This document shows positions 1-7,621 of a stretch of 11,127 bases of DNA, one piece after another (positions within the stretch are counted from its first letter, which is position 1; each line of letters begins with the position of its first letter). The notes below the pieces were generated by a model, which saw only the letters and a list, made by a program, of their open reading frames with translations, ran no database searches and had not been told where the DNA came from. A program made the translations under genes and the position numbers. The stretch is from an uncultured Collinsella sp. (lineage in GTDB: Bacteria; Actinomycetota; Coriobacteriia; Coriobacteriales; Coriobacteriaceae): positions 1-11,127 of the forward strand of contig CAKTWE010000060.1 in NCBI GenBank assembly GCA_934630385.1, read 5' to 3'.

Positions 1-22
1 GGCTAAATGAACTGCTTCCAAG

Positions 23-85
23 TTGCGGTGGAATAGGGATTGATTTGCGGCTGATAAGCCAAAAACAGTCCCTATTACACCGCAA
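23..85. repeat. Imperfect 63-bp palindrome downstream of degV
   Basis: The left arm (23-52) and the right arm (57-85) are inverted copies around a GATA loop (53-56). The outer 17 bases match at 16 of 17 (TTGCGGTGGAATAGGGA against TTGCGGTGTAATAGGGA). The inner part continues with a few mismatches and ends in GGCT/AGCC. It lies just past the stop codon of the minus-strand degV gene. Reading in that direction no T-run follows, so it is not a textbook intrinsic terminator, although a transcript would fold strongly there. The right arm read in reverse contains the core AATAGGGACTG, which resembles the cores of two other palindromes in this window. Confidence 0.8.
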
Positions 86-100
86 GTGGTAAAGGTGCCC

Positions 101-961
101 CTAGTGGATGCGCTGGTAGCGGGGACAGTAGCTGATGGCGATGGCGTCGACGCCTACATGGGTGGCGATGGTGCAGCCGATGGGGCCGGTGCCGGCGTCT
201 ACGTAGTCCTGGCCTGCGAGCGCTTGGCTGACGAGCTCCTGCTCCTCGGCGGCGCCGGTCGTGAGCACGCGCACGCTGGAGCCTGGATGTTCGGCCAAAA
301 ATGCGAGGCAGTCAGCCATGGTGTTGGCGACGATGCGCTTGGCGCCGCGGCCCTTTTTGATGGCCTTGATCTCGCCCGATTTCCACTCCGGCGAAACGGC
401 CAGGCGAATGTTGAGCATCTGGGTGAGCTGGCCGGCGAGCTTGGGCGCGCGGCCGTTCTTAACGAGGTTCTCGAGCGTGCGGGGAATCAGCAGCAGGTGG
501 GCGTCGGGCAGCGTCGCGCGGATCTGCGCCTCGGTCTCGTCCAGGCTGCGGCCGTCCTCGCGCATGGCCAGCGCGTACTCCACCAGCAGGCCCTCGGCAC
601 CCGAGCCGGTGCGTGAGTCGATGCAGCGCACGTCTAACTCGTGCGTTTCGGCCGTCAGGTTGGCGTTGGCATAGCAGGCGGACCACTCGCTGCACAGCGA
701 GATAAAGATGGCGCTGTCGTGGCCGTCGGCGAGCACGCGGTCAAAGAGCGCCTTGAGCTCGCCGGCGCTCGGCTGCGAGGTGTGCGGCAGCTGCTTGGAG
801 CCGGCCATGCGCGCGACGTATTCCTCGGCGGTAATTTGCACCTGGTCGAGCAGGTCCTCGCCCTCGATAATCACATGCAGCGGGATCACGTAAATGCCGA
901 GTTCTTGGGCGCGGGCGGGGGAGATGTCCGACGTGGAGTCGGTTATGATGGCAAAAGACAT
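101..961 (-). CDS. DegV family fatty-acid-binding protein
   Basis: This 286-aa protein has the usual length and layout of the DegV/FakB family, soluble proteins that hold a fatty acid; in Firmicutes FakB presents it to the kinase FakA for phosphorylation. Visible motifs are the N-terminal ITDSTSD (6-12), the TSQPS loop (61-65) that contacts the carboxylate in FakB proteins, LENLVKNGR (163-171) and the C-terminal THVG with His268. The usual SGTYQSA stretch reads SEWSACYANA (91-100), so Ser91 remains but the next two residues differ. An upstream in-frame start would add 19 basic residues. The internal ATG at 961 is preferred because the family begins at this point and GAAAGGTG lies just upstream. 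It is transcribed alone, divergently from the HAD gene. No fakA is visible, so the biological role is inferred from the family. Confidence 0.9.
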   Translation of the reverse strand: MSFAIITDSTSDISPARAQELGIYVIPLHVIIEGEDLLDQVQITAEEYVARMAGSKQLPHTSQPSAGELKALFDRVLADGHDSAIFISLCSEWSACYANANLTAETHELDVRCIDSRTGSGAEGLLVEYALAMREDGRSLDETEAQIRATLPDAHLLLIPRTLENLVKNGRAPKLAGQLTQMLNIRLAVSPEWKSGEIKAIKKGRGAKRIVANTMADCLAFLAEHPGSSVRVLTTGAAEEQELVSQALAGQDYVDAGTGPIGCTIATHVGVDAIAISYCPRYQRIH

Positions 962-1053
962 AATTGCACCTTTCGTTGGGGCGTTTGCGCGCCGCCTTCT
1001 GAGAGCAAAGTGCGACAAGTATAGTAGAGTCGTTCCACATTACTAGGTTCAAT

Positions 1054-1069
1054 TGTTGAATAGTCAACA
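1054..1069. promoter_or_regulatory. 16-bp dyad in divergent promoter region
   Basis: TGTTGAATAGTCAACA is a dyad with perfect 6-bp arms (TGTTGA/TCAACA) around ATAG. It lies in the 156-bp gap between the divergent degV and HAD genes. On the minus strand it contains TTGACT (1062-1067), which could serve as a -35 for degV with a weak TAGTAA-type -10 16 bp further on; a separate TATACT-like hexamer also lies near 1018-1023. Dyad symmetry over a possible -35 is what a repressor site would look like, but no regulator is identified. Confidence 0.4.
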
Positions 1070-1117
1070 GTTTGAAGTGTCGGTGTGGAAATCGTCAACT
1101 GGGGAAGAGGGATGCCG

Positions 1118-1780
1118 ATGGGGGCACAGAAGATATGCAGGCGGTCGATTGTGCTGTTCGATTTTGACGGCACGGTGGCCGATACGGGTCGGGCGGTAAT
1201 GACCTCGACGCGCAAGACGCTGGCTGCGCGCAGGCTTTCGGAGGCGCAGATGGGTGACTTGCGTCGCATGATCGGGCCTCCGCTGTGGAAGAGCTTTCAC
1301 GACTTTTATGGCTTTTCCCGCGAGGAGTCGCTTGTGGTGGCCGATGAGTACCGCGCCTTTTTTGATGAGCTGGGGCCGGAGGAGTATCCCGTGTTCGACG
1401 GGATCCCCGAGCTGCTGGATGGGTTGGTCGCCCAAGGCAAGCGTATGGCCGTGGCGACGTCGCGCATGGAGGCAAAGTGTATCGACATGGTGCGTGAGCT
1501 CGGGCTTTCTCAGTTTGAGGCAGTGGTTGGCATGAATCCGCCGCTGGGACGCGAGACCAAGGCCGATTCGGTCCGCGATGCCCTGGCGGCGCTCGGTGCA
1601 ACGGCCGACGATGCCGTGATGATTGGCGATCGCTTTAACGATGTGGAGGGCGCGCACGCGATGAGCGTGCCGTGCATCGGCATCTATTCGGGCGCGGCGG
1701 CGCCGGGCGAGCACGAGGCGGCGGGTGCCGATGCGGTGGTGCACTCGGTGGCCGAGCTTGCTAAACTTTTCGCTATCTAA
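1118..1780 (+). CDS. HAD family hydrolase, phosphoglycolate-phosphatase-like
   Basis: This 220-aa protein carries all four HAD phosphatase motifs. Motif I is DFDGT (15-19; nucleophile Asp15, acid/base Asp17), motif II is the ATSR stretch with Thr114/Ser115, motif III is Lys148, and motif IV is GDRFND (170-175). The region between motif I and motif II is alpha-helical in character (roughly residues 25-95) and fits a C1 cap as in phosphoglycolate phosphatase-like or PpaX-like enzymes. It should be a cytosolic Mg-dependent phosphatase for a small phosphorylated metabolite; the substrate cannot be read from sequence. A GTG at 1085 and an ATG at 1112 are also in frame. The ATG at 1118 is chosen because GAAGAGG lies at a suitable distance. 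The M20 peptidase follows after 54 bp with no clear terminator, so the two may be co-transcribed. Confidence 0.88.
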   Translation: MGAQKICRRSIVLFDFDGTVADTGRAVMTSTRKTLAARRLSEAQMGDLRRMIGPPLWKSFHDFYGFSREESLVVADEYRAFFDELGPEEYPVFDGIPELLDGLVAQGKRMAVATSRMEAKCIDMVRELGLSQFEAVVGMNPPLGRETKADSVRDALAALGATADDAVMIGDRFNDVEGAHAMSVPCIGIYSGAAAPGEHEAAGADAVVHSVAELAKLFAI

Positions 1781-1834
1781 TGACGTAATGTGAGGGGCGG
1801 GCACGCTCGCCGCTCATTGGTAAGGAGGTCGTCC

Positions 1835-3271
1835 ATGAATCAGGTGGAGCAGAGCGTCGCTGAGTATGTCGACGAGGTCTGGGAGGATGTCGTCGCCGAT
1901 ATCGAGCAGCTGGTGAGCTATCCGTCTGTGGTCGTTGCTGCCGATGCGGAGCCCGGCGCGCCGTTTGGCCGCCCGGTCCGTGATGCGCTCGATTGCGCGC
2001 TCGGCATTGCGCAAAAGCTCGGCTACCAGACGAGCGACGACGAGGGCTATGTGGGCATTGCCGACATTCTCGGTCGCGGCGATAAGCAGCTCGCGACCAT
2101 TTGCCATGTGGACGTGGTGCCCGCAGGCCCCGGCTGGAACACCGACCCGTTTGCGATGGAGCGTCGCGAGGGCTGGCTGCTCGGCCGCGGCGTGATCGAC
2201 GACAAGGGCCCGGCGGTGTTGTCGCTCTACGCCGGCGCCTATCTGCTCAAGCACGGCATTGTGCCGCGCTACACCTTCCGCGCGCTGCTGGGCTGCGATG
2301 AGGAAGTGGGCATGTCCGACGTTCACCATTATCTGGAGAACCACGCAGACCCCGACTTTCTGTTTACGCCCGATGCCGAGTTCCCGGTCTGCAATGCCGA
2401 GAAGGGCCAGTTTGGGGCGACGTTTGTGAGCCCCAAGATCGACGGCGGGCGCATCGTATCGTGGAGCGGTGCCGAGGCGAGTAACGCTATTCCGTCGCAG
2501 TCTATCTGCGAGCTTGCGATTGCCGCCGATGAGCTGCCGGCGCCCGTCGAGAACGCCGACCGCCTGGAAATCACGGCGCTCGATAACGGGCATGCGCAGA
2601 TTTTCGCCCACGGTATTGGCGGCCACGCTTCGATGCCCGAGGGAACGATCAATGCCGTCGGCCTGATTGTGGCGTATCTGCGCGAGGCCGAGGATGCGTT
2701 TGGTGCGCGCGACGAGCGCCTGCTGACGCCTGCCGAGCACGAGTTCGTCAAGTTCTTGGCCTTTGTGCATGCGGACGCCTATGGCCGCGGCCTGGGAATC
2801 GATGCGACGAGCCCGGCGTTTGGCCCGCTCACCTGTAACCCTGGCGTCATCCGTGTGGCGGATGGCCACATCGAGCAGGTCATCGACGTGCGCTTCCCCG
2901 ATAGCACCAGTGCCGATACTATTCGCGAGCAGCTTGAGCCGCTCGTGGGCCGCTTTGACGTGACGTGCCGTGTGGGCCGTGCCAAGGTGCCGTTCTCGGT
3001 CTCTGCCGACGATCCGGCCGTGAAGGCGCTTGTCGATACCTATAACGAGTTTACTGGTAAGCATGCCGAGCCCTTCGCCATGGGCGGCGGCACGTATGCA
3101 CGCAACTTTGCCCGCGCCGTCTCGTTTGGCCCCGAGGAGACCGGCCTGGAGCTGCCCGTATGGGGCGGCCAGATGCACGGCCCCAACGAGTGCGCCAACG
3201 AGGAACAGCTCAAGCAGGCGCTTAAGATCTACATCGTGGCCATCTTGCGCCTCAACGAACTCGAGCTTTAA
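1835..3271 (+). CDS. pepV: M20 family dipeptidase, PepV/Sapep-like
   Basis: This 478-aa protein has the size and motifs of the PepV/Sapep branch of metallopeptidase family M20, cytosolic di-zinc (or Mn) enzymes that cleave dipeptides. Visible are ICHVDVVPAG with ligand His91 and Asp93, GVIDDKGP with the bridging Asp at 122/123, CDEEVG with catalytic Glu156 and ligand Glu157, TPDAEFP with ligand Asp180, the GGGTYAR motif, and GGQMHGPNE with the C-terminal ligand His448. All metal ligands appear intact, so the enzyme should be active. The start at 1835 is set by AAGGAGG (1822-1828) six bases upstream; an in-frame GTG at 1790 has no such site. A short imperfect hairpin (1792-1815) lies just before the ribosome site. 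Two hairpins after the stop end the unit. Exact substrate range (dipeptides, beta-Ala-His) is unknown. Confidence 0.9.
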   Translation: MNQVEQSVAEYVDEVWEDVVADIEQLVSYPSVVVAADAEPGAPFGRPVRDALDCALGIAQKLGYQTSDDEGYVGIADILGRGDKQLATICHVDVVPAGPGWNTDPFAMERREGWLLGRGVIDDKGPAVLSLYAGAYLLKHGIVPRYTFRALLGCDEEVGMSDVHHYLENHADPDFLFTPDAEFPVCNAEKGQFGATFVSPKIDGGRIVSWSGAEASNAIPSQSICELAIAADELPAPVENADRLEITALDNGHAQIFAHGIGGHASMPEGTINAVGLIVAYLREAEDAFGARDERLLTPAEHEFVKFLAFVHADAYGRGLGIDATSPAFGPLTCNPGVIRVADGHIEQVIDVRFPDSTSADTIREQLEPLVGRFDVTCRVGRAKVPFSVSADDPAVKALVDTYNEFTGKHAEPFAMGGGTYARNFARAVSFGPEETGLELPVWGGQMHGPNECANEEQLKQALKIYIVAILRLNELEL

Positions 3272-3272
3272 G

Positions 3273-3300
3273 GTTACGCGGTTTTACCAAACCGCGTAAC
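3273..3300 (+). terminator. Perfect 12-bp hairpin after pepV
   Basis: GTTACGCGGTTT (3273-3284) and AAACCGCGTAAC (3289-3300) pair perfectly around the loop TACC, starting one base after the peptidase stop codon. No T-run follows, so it may stabilise the 3' end or act as a weak terminator ahead of the stronger one at 3343-3384. Confidence 0.5.
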
Positions 3301-3313
3301 GGCTCGACGCTGC

Positions 3314-3413
3314 GCGACGTCCAGAGCGACAATTTGTCATTCAAAAGGCAAGGCATGACCAGAAGGTCTATGCCTTGCCTTTTTCATGCCAACTTGTTCG
3401 CTCTGGACGTCGC
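3314..3413. repeat. Inverted repeat enclosing a terminator
   Basis: GCGACGTCCAGAGCGA (3314-3329) is repeated exactly in inverted form at 3398-3413. After a one-base bulge the pairing continues with CAATTTG against the inverse of CAACTTG, with one mismatch. The intrinsic terminator at 3343-3384 sits in the middle, so the whole 100-bp block can fold as one long branched or nested hairpin. Confidence 0.75.
3343..3384 (+). terminator. Intrinsic terminator, probably bidirectional
   Basis: AAAAGGCAAGGCAT and GACC pair with GGTC and ATGCCTTGCCTTTT around an AGAA loop, with a single bulged T at 3369. The stem is 18 bp, GC-rich in its core, and ends in TTTTT (3380-3384). The A-run on the left side means it can also work on the minus strand. 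It separates the peptidase unit from the pst operon. Confidence 0.85.
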
Positions 3414-3470
3414 TCGCTGTCCGTCCTCTACCTGCGGCGTTGCCTTGCTCCGGATGCGGTGGTCATTGAG

Positions 3471-3557
3471 GGTAGTCGTTGGGGACGTTCTTAAATGACT
3501 AGTCAAACAAGAACGTTCCCAACGACTGGTCGTTTAAGTACGTCCCCAATGAGTACC
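3471..3557. repeat. Palindromic repeat with three related arms
   Basis: Arm 1 (3471-3505) contains GTCGTTGGGGACGTTCTT. It pairs with arm 2 (3509-3527, AAGAACGTTCCCAACGACT) at 18 of 19 positions, the exception being a G-T pair. It also matches the inverted arm 3 (3523-3557) at 29 of 35 positions. The loop holds the perfect 10-bp palindrome TGACTAGTCA (3496-3505). Two mutually exclusive hairpins are therefore possible. No coding frame is credible here. It looks like a short dispersed palindromic element of the REP or MITE kind. Confidence 0.7.
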
Positions 3558-3594
3558 TTCCTCTGGTGTAAAAAGCGTGCCATGCTTGGGTGGG

Positions 3595-3616
3595 GTTTGT
3601 TATTCGTTTGTAAAGC
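3595..3616. promoter_or_regulatory. Possible Pho-box-like 11-bp direct repeat upstream of pstS
   Basis: GTTTGTTATTC (3595-3605) is followed immediately by GTTTGTAAAGC (3606-3616), identical at 8 of 11 positions. On the minus strand this reads TTTACA, five bases, ATAACA, which resembles the spaced TTAACA-type hexamers bound by PhoP in Bacillus. Its position about 140 bp before pstS suits control by phosphate starvation. Only two repeat units are seen and no strong -10 is obvious nearby, so this is tentative. Confidence 0.35.
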
Positions 3617-3756
3617 CGAGCCGCGCTTGCGGTAAGGGTCTATCAAAAGCCCGTAAGAAACCGCAGTTGGTGCGGGCGCTGACCGGTCGGGGCCGTATCT
3701 TTCCAAACAGCAAAGCGGGCAGGGTGTCCGCGAGTCGCATGTATGAAAGGAAGATC

Positions 3757-4695
3757 ATGCTCGATCAGGCTTATTCTCGTCGTCAGTTCCTCGGCCTCGC
3801 TGGTGGTCTTGCCAGCTTCGTGGGCCTCGGCCTCGTTGGTTGCGGCGGCACAGGCGCTTCCAACGCCGCCGACAAGGGCAGCGCCGCTGCTGCCGAGTCC
3901 GTCTCGGGCGAGGTGACCTACGACGGCGCCTCCTCGTTCCAGGCGCTCGTCGAGGCCGCTGCCGAGAAGTTCATGGATGCCAACCCCGACGTCTCCGTCT
4001 CCGGCTCGGGTAACGGTTCGGGCAAGGGCCTGACCGCCGTCGCCGCCGGCACCGTTACCATCGGTAACTCTGACGTCTTCGCCGAGACCAAGCTCGAGGC
4101 CGACCAGGTCAAGAACCTCGTCGACCACGAGGTCGCCGTCGTGGGCATGGGCCCCGTCGTCTCCAAGAACGTCAAGGTCGACGACCTGTCCCTCGAGCAG
4201 CTCAAGGGCATCTTCTCCGGCCAGATCACCAACTGGAAGGAGGTCGGCGGCGACGACGCTACCATCGTCGTCCTCAACCGCAAGGCCGGCTCCGGCACCC
4301 GCGCCACCTTCGAGGCTGCCGTCTTTGGCGACGAGGCCGTCGACTTTAAGGGCGACGCCGAGCTCGACAAGTCCGGCGACGTCCAGACTCAGATGGGCAG
4401 CACCGACAACGCCATCTCCTACCTCGACTTCTCGCACTTCGATGACTCCAAGTTCAACGCCATCAAGGTCGAGGGCGTGGAGCCCAAGAGCGCAAACGTC
4501 ACCGACGACTCCTTTAAGATTTGGGCGACCGAGCACATGTACTGCGCAAAGGACGCCGACGAGGCCACCAAGGCCTTTCTGGAGTTCATGCTTTCCGACG
4601 ACGTCCAGGGCAAGCTCGTCGAGGAGCAGGGCTTTATTCCCGTCTCTGCCATGAAGGTCGTCAAGGACGCCAGCGGCAAGGTCTCTGCTAAATAA
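3757..4695 (+). CDS. pstS: Phosphate ABC transporter substrate-binding lipoprotein PstS
   Basis: This 312-aa protein is the extracellular phosphate receptor of the Pst importer. The N-terminus has a twin-arginine motif SRRQFLGL (7-14), a glycine-rich hydrophobic stretch and a lipobox LVGC with Cys29. This points to Tat export and lipid anchoring on the outer face of the membrane. The mature part has the PBP-like fold signatures, including the serine- and glycine-rich loop near SGSGNGSGKG and the phosphate-contacting AGSGTRATFE segment. The in-frame open stretch extends further upstream, but AAAGGAAG (3746-3753) directly before the ATG at 3757 and the leader at this point fix the start. Codons are strongly biased to GTC, CTC, GCC and AAG, more so than in neighbours, suggesting high expression. 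pstC follows after 24 bp. Confidence 0.95.
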   Translation: MLDQAYSRRQFLGLAGGLASFVGLGLVGCGGTGASNAADKGSAAAAESVSGEVTYDGASSFQALVEAAAEKFMDANPDVSVSGSGNGSGKGLTAVAAGTVTIGNSDVFAETKLEADQVKNLVDHEVAVVGMGPVVSKNVKVDDLSLEQLKGIFSGQITNWKEVGGDDATIVVLNRKAGSGTRATFEAAVFGDEAVDFKGDAELDKSGDVQTQMGSTDNAISYLDFSHFDDSKFNAIKVEGVEPKSANVTDDSFKIWATEHMYCAKDADEATKAFLEFMLSDDVQGKLVEEQGFIPVSAMKVVKDASGKVSAK

Positions 4696-4719
4696 GCAAT
4701 CGCCCCGGAAAGGTTTGTA

Positions 4720-5628
4720 ATGGCAAAACAGCTGCCAAAGCGCGACCTTGAGAACGTGGGCCTGGGCGTCACGGGCGCGTGCGTTGCGCTCGTGACGCTT
4801 GTCGTTGCCGCGCTCATCTTTATGGTCGCCCAAAAGGGCCTTTCGGCTTTTGTTAAGGACGGCGTCTCGATCGTTGAGTTCTTCACCGGCACCAAGTGGG
4901 ACCTGGCCAACACGGCCGAAAACGGCCTGCCCTATACCGGCGCCCTGCCCCTGATCGTCACCTCGTTTGCGGTCATGGTGCTCTCCACGCTCATTGCGCT
5001 GCCCATCGCCATCGGCTCTGCCATCTTTGCGGTCGAAATCCAGCCTAAGTTTGGTTCCAAGGTCTTTCAGCCGCTTATTGAGCTTTTGACCGGCATTCCC
5101 TCGGTCGTCTTTGGCCTGATCGGCTTTCACGTGGTTGTCGGCCTTATGAAGAGCGTTTTCCATGCGAGCACGGGCCTGGGCATCTTGCCCGGCGCCATTG
5201 TGCTGGCCGTTATGATCCTGCCGACGATGACCACGCTTTCGGTCGATGGCCTGCGCGCCGTGCCCGATAGCTACCGCCAGGGTTCGCTCGCGCTGGGCTA
5301 CACCCGCTGGCAGACCATCTGGCACGTGGTGCTCAAGTCCGCCATGCCGTCGCTCATGACCGCGGTCATCCTTGGCATGACCCGCGCCTTTGGCGAAACG
5401 CTCGCCGTGCGCATGGTTATCGGCGGCATCGAGGCCATGCCGACGTCGCTGCTGTCGCCGGCCTCGACCATCACCACCACGCTCACTACGTCCATGGCGG
5501 TCTATGCCGAGGGTTCGGCCCAGGACGAAGTTCTGTGGGCGCTCGGTCTGCTGCTGATGGGCATGAGCCTCATCTTCATCCTGATCATCCACCTTATCGG
5601 CCGCAAGGGGGCGAAGGCTCGTGACTAG
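4720..5628 (+). CDS. pstC: Phosphate ABC transporter permease PstC
   Basis: This 302-aa membrane protein is one of the two permease subunits through which phosphate passes. Hydrophobic segments lie at about 17-37, 75-107, 119-145, 155-175, 209-228 and 271-293, giving the six-helix layout of PstC. The cytoplasmic coupling loop reads SYRQGSLALGYTRWQTI (184-200), the EAA-type motif that docks on PstB. The conserved ELLTGIPSVVFG (121-132) and TRAFGET (221-227) stretches are typical of the family. GGAAAGG (4707-4713) sits six bases before the ATG. It lies 24 bp after pstS and its last 8 bp overlap pstA, so the genes are co-transcribed and probably translationally coupled. Confidence 0.95.
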   Translation: MAKQLPKRDLENVGLGVTGACVALVTLVVAALIFMVAQKGLSAFVKDGVSIVEFFTGTKWDLANTAENGLPYTGALPLIVTSFAVMVLSTLIALPIAIGSAIFAVEIQPKFGSKVFQPLIELLTGIPSVVFGLIGFHVVVGLMKSVFHASTGLGILPGAIVLAVMILPTMTTLSVDGLRAVPDSYRQGSLALGYTRWQTIWHVVLKSAMPSLMTAVILGMTRAFGETLAVRMVIGGIEAMPTSLLSPASTITTTLTTSMAVYAEGSAQDEVLWALGLLLMGMSLIFILIIHLIGRKGAKARD

Positions 5629-6543
5629 CACGCGCATCCATATCGACGAGGCGAGACTCGGGCGCGTCCAAAAGCAGGACCGCATCGCCACGGGCGTGCT
5701 GACGGCAATCGTCGCCATCGTCATGCTCATCGTCGTCTCCATGGTGGCCTATATCCTGTTCGAGGGCATCTCGACGCTGTTCCAGCCGGGCTTTCTCACG
5801 CAGCCCTCGCGCGCCAACGGAACCCAGGGCGGCGTACTCTACCAGCTGTTCGACTCATTCTATCTGCTGCTGATCACCTTAGGTATATCGGTGCCCATCA
5901 GCCTGGGCGGCGCGGTCTTTTTGGTTGAGTACGCGCCGGACGGGCCCATCCGCGGCATCGCCTCCACCGCCATCGAGACGCTGTCCTCGCTGCCTTCCAT
6001 CGTTGTCGGCATGTTCGGCTTTCTGGTGTTCTCGGTGCAGCTGGGCTGGAAGTACTCCATCATCTCCGGCGCCGTCGCGCTCACCATGTTCAACATCCCC
6101 ATCCTGGTGCGCGTGATTCAGCAGGCGCTCGAGGACGTGCCGCAGGCCCAGCGCGATGCGTGCCTGGCCATGGGCCTCACCCGCTGGGAGGCCACGCTGC
6201 ACATCCTGATCCCCGAGGCCATGCCCGCCATCGTGACCGGCATCGTGCTTTCGGCCGGCCGCGTGTTTGGCGAGGCCGCGGCGCTGCTCTTTACCTCGGG
6301 CATGAGCTCGCCGGTTCGCCTGAACTTCTTGAGCTTTAACCTGTCGAGTCCCACCTGCGCCTGGAACGTGTTCCGCCCCGGTGAGTCGCTCGCCGTGCAC
6401 ATCTACAAGATCTATGGCGAGGGCAGCCCCGAGGCCCAGCAGATCGTCTGGGGCACCGCAGCGCTGCTGATGACCTGCGTGCTGCTGTTTAACGTAGTCG
6501 CCCGTATCGTGGGCAAGCAACTGGCAAGGAAGATGACGGCCGA

Positions 6544-6547
<4 letters not shown>
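5621..6547 (+). CDS. pstA: Phosphate ABC transporter permease PstA
   Basis: This 308-aa protein is the second permease of the Pst importer. Hydrophobic segments occur near 24-48, 79-103, 123-139, 148-166, 203-224 and 275-295. The segment IETLSSLPSIVVGMFG (118-133) is the PstA counterpart of the PstC ELLTGIPSVVFG motif, and DACLAMGLTRWEATL (179-193) is the EAA-type coupling loop. GRVFGEAAALLFTSG (213-227) is also characteristic of PstA. Translation starts at GTG (5621) within the last codons of pstC, with a purine-rich AAGGGGGCGAAGG site upstream. The end overlaps pstB by four bases in an ATGA arrangement. Such overlaps indicate coupled translation that keeps subunit amounts balanced. Confidence 0.95.
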
Positions 6548-7416
<869 letters not shown>

Positions 7417-7472
7417 TCCGGGACATGCTTGAGGCCCGCGGCGGCCACGGTTGTCGCGGGACTGATTGGAGA

Positions 7473-7509
7473 GGCGGGTCATCTCTTGCGGGAGATGGCC
7501 CGCCTTTTT
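7473..7509 (+). terminator. Intrinsic terminator of the pst operon
   Basis: GGCGGGTCATCTC (7473-7485) pairs with GAGATGGCCCGCC (7492-7504) over 13 positions with one G-T wobble. The loop is six bases, and TTTTT (7505-7509) follows directly. This is a strong rho-independent terminator 56 bp after pstB. Confidence 0.9.
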
Positions 7510-7527
7510 GCTCTGCGACCGAAACGA

Positions 7528-7560
7528 CCACCACAAAGGGGACAGGCACCTTCGTGGTGG
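7528..7560. repeat. Short palindrome with GGGGACAGGCACC core
   Basis: CCACCACAAAGG (7528-7539) and CCTTCGTGGTGG (7549-7560) are inverted copies with one mismatch, around the loop GGACAGGCA. The core AAAGGGGACAGGCACCTT resembles short repeat sequences I associate with REP-type elements in many bacteria; that association is from memory and unchecked. It lies between the pst terminator and the uup promoter, has no T-run, and may instead be read as a regulatory hairpin. Confidence 0.65.
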
Positions 7561-7577
7561 TTTGGGGTGGGGCTCGC

Positions 7578-7586
7578 TGCTATCAT
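7578..7586 (+). promoter_or_regulatory. Extended -10 promoter of uup
   Basis: TGCTATCAT matches the extended -10 form TG-N-TATNAT. Transcription would begin near 7593, leaving an untranslated leader of about 29 bases that includes AAGGAG (7608-7613). No good -35 is present 17 bp upstream, as is common for extended -10 promoters. Confidence 0.55.
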
Positions 7587-7621
7587 GGACAACGTTGTAT
7601 TTCTATGAAGGAGCAGGGCAT

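Noticed and set aside
1814..3178. Antisense open frame (454 codons) opposite the M20 peptidase
   Set aside because: The sense strand has intact peptidase metal ligands and an excellent ribosome site; the antisense translation shows no domain.
3471..3557. CRISPR repeat array
   Set aside because: The related arms are inverted, not direct, and there are no regular spacers.
3643..5742. Long antisense open frame (699 codons) opposite pstS and pstC
   Set aside because: It mirrors the C/G-biased codons of the real genes and its translation is low-complexity Asp/Gly/Val/Arg-rich text with no recognisable domain. It also spans the pstS-pstC junction.
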